A stretch of DNA of 47,990 bases from an uncultured Gemmataceae bacterium (GTDB taxonomy: Bacteria > Planctomycetota > Planctomycetia > Gemmatales > Gemmataceae), in the NCBI GenBank assembly GCA_937923405.1, contig CALDUY010000016.1:1-47990 (forward strand), read 5' to 3'. Within the stretch, counting starts at the first letter, position 1, and each line of letters starts with the position of its first letter. The notes beneath the pieces are model-generated. The model worked only from the letters and a program-made list of their open reading frames with translations. It was not told where the DNA came from and made no database searches. Position numbers and translations under genes: made by a program. This document shows, piece after piece, positions 9,551-16,328 of this stretch.

Positions 9551-11476
9551 TCACCGCTTCAGGCCGATACGTCCCAAGGCTTGACCGAGGAAGTCGTCGG
9601 ACACTTGTTTCAACAGGGCATCCACATCCGCTCGGGTGCGTTGCCAGTCGTCGGCGCTGCAACCCACGGGACAAGGAGGGGAACAGACCTCCAGATAGGC
9701 TTTGGCTTTCGGCTCGGTGCCACTAGGACGCAGAGCCACGCGAACGGATTCCCCACAGCGAAACAGCAGAACGTTTCGCGAGGCGGCATCGGTTGCGCCC
9801 TGCAACGGTCCGAACTTGCCTTGCTCATTTTGGAGATCTTCAAAGTGGGTTACTTCCAGGCCGGCAATACGCGACGGCGGCTCTCGGCGCAGACTGTCGA
9901 GCAGTGCCGCCATCTGCTGCTTGCCCTCGACTCCCTGCATAAAGATCGACACGCCCTCGTTGCGGAAGTAGCCGAACTGGCGATACAACGCCTCTAGGTA
10001 GTCGATGACTGTCTTTCCCTTTCGCTTTTGATCCAGGGCCAACTCGGCGACGACGAGAGCGGCCGCGCCGGCATCCTTGTCGCGGATCTGTGGCGTCAAC
10101 AACAGCCCGTGACTCTCCTCCGAAGCAATGACAAAATCCGCGGGACCGCCGACCACATCGCCGTAGGCCCCATCACGTTCTAGACGATATAAAAGATCTG
10201 CTACATACTTAAAGCCGACAAGCAAATCATCAACGATCTGAGCTTTGAAATGTCGGGCAATGCGTGTGACCAGACTTGTCGTCACCTCGGTGCGAACCAC
10301 AATCGGGTAAGGGGGCAACCGACCGAACTGCGTCAGTTTGTGCAGCTTGAAATGGGTGACCAGAGCGGCTAGTTCGTTACCGCTGATGACTCGCCAAGTG
10401 CCTGTGGCATCGGGAGCCATCGCGCCGAGGCGGTCAGCGTCTGGGTCGGTGGCCAGCACCAAATCCGAGCGAGTCTCGACAGCCAACGCCATCGCTCGAT
10501 CCATCGACTCGGGCACTTCGGGGTTGGGCGATTTGGTCACGTTGGGAAACTGGCCGTCGGGCGTCATCTGCTCTTCGACCGGCAGTACCCGAAAGCCCTG
10601 CAGTTGCAGCACTTTCATGGCCGTCATCGAGCCAACGCCATGTAACGGAGTAAACACCACCTTAAAATCATCGGTCTTGGGCGGCGGTATCAGACTCTGC
10701 TTGCGGCAAACGTCTAGATAAGCTCGGTGCGGCGTCTCGTCGAGGAAATGCACCTTCCCGCTTCGCATGGCTTCGGGCCAGGAGATGCTCTTGATCGTCA
10801 CCACTTGATCGACCAGGTCGGCCATGATCTGATCCTCGGGCGGCACGGGTTGCCCGCCGCGTTCGTCGTAGAACTTGCCACCGTTATCGTCTGGAGGATT
10901 GTGCGAGGCGGAGATATTCAGCCCGCCGTGGGCATGTAGATGGCGGATGGTGAACGATAGCTCCGGGGTGGCGAGGTAGTGCGTCGAATCGGCGGGCAAG
11001 ATGTGAACGTGAATTCCGTTGGCCACGTAGACGCCAGCGGCCAGTTGGGCCAGCGCTCGCGAGGAAAGATGCAAAACTGGATTAGGCAGATCGGGATTGT
11101 ACTGCTTGCGCTGATCCTCAAACTGGCGAACATCGTAGGCTAGGACGACGTGTAACGGCGACCCCTCGGGAAATCGCTCGCGGAGATATTCGCAGTGTCC
11201 CTGCACCGAGGCGGTCAATGTCCAGGGGTTCATGCGGTTGGGGCCGATGCCGACCGCGCCGCGCCGTCCGCCTGTGCCGAACGGCAGAATTTGATAAAAG
11301 CGGTCGAGCAACCCGGGCCATTGCTGACACTCGATCAGCCAGTGCAGCTGGGGCAGATAAGCCGCGAATTCCGCTTTGACCAACCAGTCTCTCAAATAAC
11401 GAAGAGCCTGCTGACGCAGCGGCTCTGGGGCGGAGACGGTCTGAAACCCAGCGGCGACCCGATCCAGCAGATCCAT
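9551..11476 (-). CDS. Phosphosugar mutase (phosphoglucomutase/phosphomannomutase family)
   Basis: A 641-residue alpha-D-phosphohexomutase, interconverting hexose 1- and 6-phosphates through a phosphoserine intermediate in the cytoplasm. All four family loops are present: FGTGGRRG near residues 66-73, the phosphoserine loop NISASHNPPDDNGGK with Ser191, the metal loop DPDADR (344-349), the substrate loop ASEESHG, and the phosphate-binding RPSGTEPKAKAYLE near the C-terminus. Length and organisation fit the long PgcA-like bacterial form that feeds glycogen, cell-wall or polysaccharide precursors. CAGGAGTT precedes the ATG. Its 3' end is 8 bp from the convergent HEAT gene, leaving no room for a separate terminator. 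Substrate preference (glucose versus mannose) cannot be decided. Confidence 0.95.
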   Translation of the reverse strand: MDLLDRVAAGFQTVSAPEPLRQQALRYLRDWLVKAEFAAYLPQLHWLIECQQWPGLLDRFYQILPFGTGGRRGAVGIGPNRMNPWTLTASVQGHCEYLRERFPEGSPLHVVLAYDVRQFEDQRKQYNPDLPNPVLHLSSRALAQLAAGVYVANGIHVHILPADSTHYLATPELSFTIRHLHAHGGLNISASHNPPDDNGGKFYDERGGQPVPPEDQIMADLVDQVVTIKSISWPEAMRSGKVHFLDETPHRAYLDVCRKQSLIPPPKTDDFKVVFTPLHGVGSMTAMKVLQLQGFRVLPVEEQMTPDGQFPNVTKSPNPEVPESMDRAMALAVETRSDLVLATDPDADRLGAMAPDATGTWRVISGNELAALVTHFKLHKLTQFGRLPPYPIVVRTEVTTSLVTRIARHFKAQIVDDLLVGFKYVADLLYRLERDGAYGDVVGGPADFVIASEESHGLLLTPQIRDKDAGAAALVVAELALDQKRKGKTVIDYLEALYRQFGYFRNEGVSIFMQGVEGKQQMAALLDSLRREPPSRIAGLEVTHFEDLQNEQGKFGPLQGATDAASRNVLLFRCGESVRVALRPSGTEPKAKAYLEVCSPPCPVGCSADDWQRTRADVDALLKQVSDDFLGQALGRIGLKR

Positions 11477-12106
11477 GCTGTAACTCCTGGCGGCGCGAAA
11501 GTGAAGACCTGGAATAACTACACGGACTTGCTACGAGTTCCGTAAGCAGAGAGCAAGGTTTGATCGAGCCGAGAGGAATAGAACTGGGCCCCGCCTCGGG
11601 GGTTCTGGGCGGCGACGATTGCCCAGAACGCGCGCCCGAGCGTAGCGATCCGAACGACTCCTGCGAGCCAAGGAGTTTGCCGGATCTCAGAGTCGGTCAG
11701 GCGACTCGCGTGCCCGACACGCCCTCTATCCGTACGTAGCGAGCGATGAACCTAAAACCGGACATCAATCTGGTAGATTTTTACGGGGCGAGGCTTATCC
11801 GGGTTCAAAACCCTGGCTCCACGAGCGTATCTGAAGGCGTCGCAAGTGGCCTTGATCCCGAGACCCAGGCGAAGCACTGCAAAGCCGTGACAGTTATCCT
11901 AACGTCTCAAAGCTCTGGCTCTCCTCGTAGGGAGGATGATCGTACTCGGCTTGCTGACTCTGGTCAGGCTTCGGCGGCTGTTGCCTCCGACCCGTTGAAT
12001 TGTCCCTCGAGCTCTCAGGTCTTTCCCTTGTCAAATCGATCAGCGATCGCTAATGGTGGGGAGTGTCCGGAATGTCGCCCAATCTACTTAAACAGGGGTT
12101 CGAGAC
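11477..12106. other. 630-bp intergenic region with nested hairpins, no convincing gene
   Basis: This gap separates the divergent phosphosugar mutase and asd genes. It holds several strong inverted repeats: GTTCTGGGC/GCCCAGAAC (11602-11610 with 11621-11629), and a nested structure GATCCG(11647-11652)/CGGATC(11681-11686) enclosing ACTCCT(11657-11662)/AGGAGT(11671-11676). GAGTCG/CGACTC follows around 11690-11706. A tRNA-like T-arm with a G:U-type acceptor half appears at about 11808-11821. An open frame at 11746-12117 lacks a good ribosome site and overlaps the asd start, so it is not called. The stretch could encode a structured RNA or leader, but no known RNA family could be recognised. Confidence 0.5.
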
Positions 12107-13132
12107 GTGGAGCCTAGCGTTGCAGTAGTCGGGGCGACGGGTGCGGTCGGGGAAATTATGCGTCAGGTGCTGACGGAGCGAAAGTTTCCCTATCGCAACA
12201 TCAAATTTCTCGCTTCGGAACGCAGCGCCGGCAAATCGCTCACCTTCCAGGGTCGCACCTACACGGTCGAACCGATTCAACCAGCGGCATTCGTTGGCGT
12301 TGAGGTCGTTCTGTCCAGCACCCCAGCGTCGGTCAGTCGGGAATACTCGCCGCAGGCCGCCCAGGCTGGGGCTGTGGTTATCGACAATTCCAGTGCCTGG
12401 CGCATGGATCCCCAGGTGCCACTCGTGGTGCCCGAGGTCAACGCCGATGCTTTGCGGTCTATTCCCAAGGGCATCGTCGCTAATCCCAACTGCTCGACGA
12501 TTCAGCTGGTTGTCGCGCTGAAGCCGTTGCATGATCTGGCAAAAATTCGCCGTGTGGTCGTCTCGACCTATCAAGCCTCGTCGGGCAAAGGGGCGACCGG
12601 ACTAACGGAACTGGATGCTCAGGTGTCGGCGTTGGGGCAAAAACAACCCGTGCCGCCGGTCAAAGCCCACGCGGGACAGCTGGCACTCAATGTCCTGCCT
12701 CACGACTGGAAACCCGGTGCGGACGGCTACACCGAAGAGGAATGGAAGATGATTAACGAGACGAAGAAGATCATGGGAGATGATTCGATTCTCGTTTCGC
12801 CGACCACCGCTCGCGTTGCCGTTCGCATTGGCCATTCCGAGGCGGTCAACCTGGAGTTCGAGCGTCCGATCAGCGTGGAGCAGGCTCGGGAGGCCCTGCG
12901 GCAGGCTCCTGGAGTAGTGCTGTTGGACGATCTCGCAGCCGGTCAGGTGCCTCAACCGCTGCATTGCCAGGGCCGCGATGAGGTGTTCGTCGGTCGCATT
13001 CGCCGGGATCCCACAGTTCCGCACGGACTGAACCTCTGGGTGGTCGCCGATAATCTCCGCAAAGGAGCAGCGACAAACGCGGTTCAGATCGCCGAGGTGC
13101 TGGTGCAGCGCGGCTGGCTACCTAAACGATAA
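12107..13132 (+). CDS. asd: Aspartate-semialdehyde dehydrogenase
   Basis: A 341-residue enzyme that reduces aspartyl-4-phosphate to aspartate semialdehyde with NADPH, in the route to lysine/diaminopimelate, threonine and methionine. The N-terminal nucleotide loop GATGAVG is at residues 9-15. The catalytic cysteine lies in NPNCSTIQ (Cys129) and the acid/base histidine in RIGHSEAV (His243). STYQASSGKGATGLTEL is the usual helix region. The start is a GTG, chosen because AGGGG sits 9 nt upstream and the glycine loop begins at the expected distance. Length matches the family. It is followed 104 bp later by a Fur-family gene on the same strand; the spacing suggests separate or only partly coupled transcription. 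Confidence 0.96.
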   Translation: MEPSVAVVGATGAVGEIMRQVLTERKFPYRNIKFLASERSAGKSLTFQGRTYTVEPIQPAAFVGVEVVLSSTPASVSREYSPQAAQAGAVVIDNSSAWRMDPQVPLVVPEVNADALRSIPKGIVANPNCSTIQLVVALKPLHDLAKIRRVVVSTYQASSGKGATGLTELDAQVSALGQKQPVPPVKAHAGQLALNVLPHDWKPGADGYTEEEWKMINETKKIMGDDSILVSPTTARVAVRIGHSEAVNLEFERPISVEQAREALRQAPGVVLLDDLAAGQVPQPLHCQGRDEVFVGRIRRDPTVPHGLNLWVVADNLRKGAATNAVQIAEVLVQRGWLPKR

Positions 13133-13236
13133 GTGGGCGAAGTCGTCGCCTTTGCTTAACTCGTCAAACTTCCACTCTCGATCCTCTTGTCCGAGTTGGA
13201 CTAACGACCTAAAATATAGAGGATTGAGGGAGGCAC

Positions 13237-13704
13237 ATGACACGGCGCAAAGACGAGCATTCGACTGAATCAAACGACCTTCGCCGGGCCTTGGAGAAGG
13301 CGGGTTGGCGTTTTACCCGCCAACGAGCGGAGGTGTACGCTCACCTGCGCACGGTCGACTCGCACCCCAGCGCCGAAGAAGTCTATTCCGCAGTTCGCCA
13401 GCGCATCCCAAATATCAGTCTGGCCACGGTCTATAATGCGCTCGATGCGTTGGTCGACGCCGGCCTCGCCGCCCGCCTCGCCGATGACGACGGCGGACCC
13501 ATTCGCTACGACGGAAAGGCCCATCCGCATTACCACCTTCGCTGCCAACGCACCGGGCAAGTCCACGATCTCGACGTTCCTTATGACCCGACTCTACTGA
13601 GACGTTTGGCACCTGAACTTGTCGAACAACTTCGCCAAAAAGGTTTCGAGGTGCTTGGCCATCGCTTAGAGATTCTGGGCCACTTCCGCGACTCCAACAG
13701 CTGA
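13237..13704 (+). CDS. Fur/PerR-family transcriptional regulator, structural-zinc cysteines missing
   Basis: A 155-residue protein with the Fur winged-helix domain (WRFTRQRAEVYAHL, HPSAEEVY with His43, ISLATVYNALDALVDAGL recognition region). A C-terminal dimerisation/metal domain follows. Candidate regulatory metal ligands resembling PerR are His43, Asp92, His98, His100 and Asp111. The usual CxxC is reduced to a single Cys103 (CQRT), and the second Cys pair near the C-terminus is absent, so the structural zinc site is probably lost. A clear GGGAGG ribosome site precedes the ATG. The 5' side has an A/T-rich patch (CTAAAATATAG) that could be an autoregulatory operator. It likely controls metal or peroxide responses, but specificity cannot be inferred. 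Confidence 0.9.
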   Translation: MTRRKDEHSTESNDLRRALEKAGWRFTRQRAEVYAHLRTVDSHPSAEEVYSAVRQRIPNISLATVYNALDALVDAGLAARLADDDGGPIRYDGKAHPHYHLRCQRTGQVHDLDVPYDPTLLRRLAPELVEQLRQKGFEVLGHRLEILGHFRDSNS

Positions 13705-13777
13705 CTCGACTTCGTCTTCCTCGCGCGCCTACCAATAAATGGATCCTGAATTCTACTAAACTCGCGCGAGGATATAC

Positions 13778-15016
13778 ATGATGTTGATCCGCCTTTTCAC
13801 CCTCGGTTTGCTGGTCACGGTTACTTCCTACTCGATTGCCGAGGAACGGTCGACGACCTGGACGCAGTGGCGCGGTCCCAACCGTGACAGCATCGTTGGC
13901 GGACCTGCCTGGCCGGATAAACTGCAGGGTGACTATCTGACCCAACTGTGGCGTGTCGAGCTGGACGACGGTTACCCTGGGCCGATCGTCACGGAGGATT
14001 GTGTCTTCGTTGCCGAGACGAGAAACAAGACCGACGAGGTAGTGCGATGTCTGGATCGCAAGACAGGCAAACAACTCTGGGAGTACGGCTGGAAAGGTTC
14101 GATGACCGTGCCCTTCTTTGCCCGGGCTAACGGTTCATGGATCCGCTCGACTCCGGCCTACGATGGTGAGTCGCTCTATGTCGCCGGCATGCGTGATCTG
14201 TTGGTCTGTCTGGATGCCAAAACTGGAAAGGAACGCTGGCGTGCGGATCTGATGGAACGCAACAAGGCCCCGTTGCCGGCATTCGGCTTCGTTTGCTCGC
14301 CGCTTGTTGACGAGACAGCAGTCTACGTTCAGGCTGGCGGTGCGTTCGTCAAGCTCGACAAAAAGACTGGCGAGACGATCTGGAACACTCTGCAAGACCA
14401 AGGAGGGATGTACGGCAGCGCTTTTTCCTCGCCAGTTTTCGCCACGCTGGGCGGCAAACGTCAGATCGTGGTGCAAACCCGGACGACCTTAGCGGGAGTC
14501 GATCCCACCTCTGGCCAGGTGCTGTGGAAGCAGGACATCCCCGCGAACAAAGGTATGAACATTTTAACGCCGACGATTTACAACGAAGCTATTTTCACCA
14601 GTGCTTACGGCGCGAAAACCTATTTACTCAAACCAGAGGGAAATAGTGTTAAAACCGAATGGACTTTGCCCATGGATGCCAACATGTCCAGCCCGGTCAT
14701 CGTCGGTAAACATGCCTACCTGCACCTGCGCAATCAGCGGTTCTGTTGCATCGATTTAGAATCGGGCAAGACCTGTTGGACCACGACCAAAGCATTCGGC
14801 AAGTACATGAGCATGGTCGCCCAGGGGAACAAGATTCTCGCTTTGGATCAGCGAGGTATTTTGCTGTTGATCCAGGCCAACCCGGAACAGTTCACCCTGT
14901 TGGATGAGCGAAAAGTGAGTAACCAGGAAACCTGGGGACATCTCGCGGTCGTGGGGGATGAGCTGTTTATTCGCGAACTGAAGGGGTTGACGGTGTTTCG
15001 CTGGAGGACGCCCTGA
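13778..15016 (+). CDS. PQQ-like beta-propeller repeat protein, exported
   Basis: A 412-residue secreted protein. A signal peptide (MMLIRLFTLGLLVTVTSYS, cleavage probably near residues 19-21) is followed by WTQWRGPNRDS, a start common in planctomycete PQQ-like propellers. At least five blade signatures of the D-x-x-T/S-G-x-x-x-W type are visible: DRKTGKQLWE, DAKTGKERWR, DKKTGETIWN, DPTSGQVLWK, DLESGKTCW. This is the BamB/quinoprotein-dehydrogenase propeller fold. No dehydrogenase active-site residues can be assigned, so a binding or scaffold role is as likely as enzymatic activity. It is followed 112 bp later by a periplasmic prolyl isomerase, an association that would suit an envelope-folding function (inference). 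Confidence 0.9.
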   Translation: MMLIRLFTLGLLVTVTSYSIAEERSTTWTQWRGPNRDSIVGGPAWPDKLQGDYLTQLWRVELDDGYPGPIVTEDCVFVAETRNKTDEVVRCLDRKTGKQLWEYGWKGSMTVPFFARANGSWIRSTPAYDGESLYVAGMRDLLVCLDAKTGKERWRADLMERNKAPLPAFGFVCSPLVDETAVYVQAGGAFVKLDKKTGETIWNTLQDQGGMYGSAFSSPVFATLGGKRQIVVQTRTTLAGVDPTSGQVLWKQDIPANKGMNILTPTIYNEAIFTSAYGAKTYLLKPEGNSVKTEWTLPMDANMSSPVIVGKHAYLHLRNQRFCCIDLESGKTCWTTTKAFGKYMSMVAQGNKILALDQRGILLLIQANPEQFTLLDERKVSNQETWGHLAVVGDELFIRELKGLTVFRWRTP

Positions 15017-15030
15017 TTCGTCTATCCCCA

Positions 15031-15120
15031 TCCTCGTTCCCGGAGTATATTCCGCTCTGCTCGAAGGGGGAATGACCCGCATTGTCCCTTTGGAAGAGTA
15101 GGTATCTCAGGGAACGAGGA
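15031..15120 (+). promoter_or_regulatory. Inverted repeat that can mask the prolyl-isomerase ribosome site
   Basis: TCCTCGTTCCC (15031-15041) and GGGAACGAGGA (15110-15120) are perfect 11-bp complements in the untranslated space before the ATG at 15129. The right arm contains the GAGGA used as the ribosome-binding site. If both arms are on one transcript they could pair and hide it. No known riboswitch fold was recognised. Confidence 0.4.
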
Positions 15121-15128
15121 TAAGACCC

Positions 15129-16208
15129 ATGTACTATCTCCGCGGTGCTGTTTTGGCCCTGATGCTGACGGGGCTGACCGCGATGTCCCAGACGCCGCAG
15201 CCGGCCACAACTCCCAAAGCTCCACCCAGCAATCCCACACCAAACGGCACGATTCCCGCGCCAACTCCGATTCCCGCTCCAACTCCGACGGTTTCGCCGA
15301 CCCAAGTTGCCGTCACGGTGAACAATGAGGCGATCTACGAATTGGCGGTGCAGCGTGCCCTGAACCGCGTCCCGCCCGCTCGCCGAGCCGAAGCCCGTGC
15401 CAGCCTGATCGATTATCTCGTCGATAATCTGTTGATCGATCAGTCGCTCCGCGCTGCCGGCTACAAAGTCGAGGTTGCCGAAATCGACAAGCGCATCGCC
15501 GAGATGAAGGCCGAATTGAAAAAGGTCGGCAAGGATTTCGACAAAATGCTGGCAGAACTGCAGACCAGCGAAGCCGAATTGCGAACCCACATTGGTGCGG
15601 ATCTACGTTGGTACAAGTATGCCGACGCCCAGGCCACCGATAAGGTGATTCAGGATCTGTTCAACTCCAACAAAGACATGTTCGACGGAAGCGCGGTTCG
15701 CGCTCGGCACCTGCTGATGACGCCAGCGAACAAGGATCCCAAGACAGTTGCCGCCACTGTTGAGGAGTTGCGACAGATCAAGAAAGCGATCGAGGCGGAA
15801 ACGGAAGCCGCGGTTGCTAAGGTGCCCACCAGTGCCGATAAACTGGCCCGAGAAAAAGCCCGTAGCGAGGCGATCAACGAGGCGTTCGCCAAGTACGCCA
15901 AGGCAAAATCCGAGTGCCCGACCAAGGAGCGCGGCGGCGACGTCAACTGGTTCCAGAAAGCCGGCTACATGGTCGCTCCGTTTGCCGAGGCCGCTTTCAA
16001 GTTGCAGGTGAACCAGATCAGCGATCCTGTTGCCACGCCATTCGGTTACCATTTGATCCTCGTCACTGAACGCAAACCGGGGCGTGAAGTGAAATTCGAG
16101 GAGGTCAAGGAAGCGGTCAAGGAAGTGTACTTTGAGCGACTCCGCGAAAACCTCGCGGCTCAGCTTCGACAAAAAGCGAAGATCGTCGTCCATCCTGCGC
16201 CCAAATAA
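15129..16208 (+). CDS. Periplasmic peptidyl-prolyl cis-trans isomerase, SurA/PpiC type
   Basis: A 359-residue foldase. The N-terminus is a signal peptide (about residues 1-18), followed by a 35-residue Thr/Pro-rich linker (PTPNGTIPAPTP..). A SurA_N-like helical chaperone region (about 60-185) contains VTVNNEAIYELAVQRAL and IDYLVDNLLIDQSL. The parvulin domain (about 190-335) shows VRARHLLMTPANKDPKT, GGDVNWFQKAGYMVAPFAEAAFKL and ISDPVATPFGYHLILVTER. The protein is expected to act on exported proteins, probably outer-membrane or secreted ones. The Pro-rich linker probably lets it reach through the periplasm. The ribosome site GAGGA is embedded in an inverted repeat. Confidence 0.92.
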   Translation: MYYLRGAVLALMLTGLTAMSQTPQPATTPKAPPSNPTPNGTIPAPTPIPAPTPTVSPTQVAVTVNNEAIYELAVQRALNRVPPARRAEARASLIDYLVDNLLIDQSLRAAGYKVEVAEIDKRIAEMKAELKKVGKDFDKMLAELQTSEAELRTHIGADLRWYKYADAQATDKVIQDLFNSNKDMFDGSAVRARHLLMTPANKDPKTVAATVEELRQIKKAIEAETEAAVAKVPTSADKLAREKARSEAINEAFAKYAKAKSECPTKERGGDVNWFQKAGYMVAPFAEAAFKLQVNQISDPVATPFGYHLILVTERKPGREVKFEEVKEAVKEVYFERLRENLAAQLRQKAKIVVHPAPK

Positions 16209-16243
16209 GGAAGAGACATCTCCAACCTGAAATGAGCAAACCA

Positions 16244-16285
16244 GAGAAGCTCGACTCACTCTGGAAAGATGAAGTCGGGCTTCTC
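16244..16285. terminator. Hairpin between convergent genes
   Basis: Arms 16244-16256 (GAGAAGCTCGACT) and 16273-16285 (AGTCGGGCTTCTC) form a 13-bp stem with one G:U, loop 16 nt. It lies between the end of the prolyl isomerase gene and the convergent M50 gene. There is no good T-run on either side, so it may terminate weakly or depend on Rho. Confidence 0.5.
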
Positions 16286-16328
16286 TCGTCGCCTGTGATA
16301 CAAAAGGGTGGGGGGTGGTGATGCTTCC

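Noticed and set aside
11760..11825. Possible tmRNA or tRNA 3' half on the + strand (T-arm GGGTTCAAAACCC followed by GGCTCCA)
   Set aside because: No matching 5' acceptor strand, no TTCGAC-type 5' segment and no tag-peptide frame were found within several hundred bases in either the normal or permuted arrangement; the T stem also has a mismatch.
11746..12117. 123-codon open frame upstream of asd
   Set aside because: No ribosome site, Ser-rich random-looking sequence, and it overlaps the well-supported asd GTG start.
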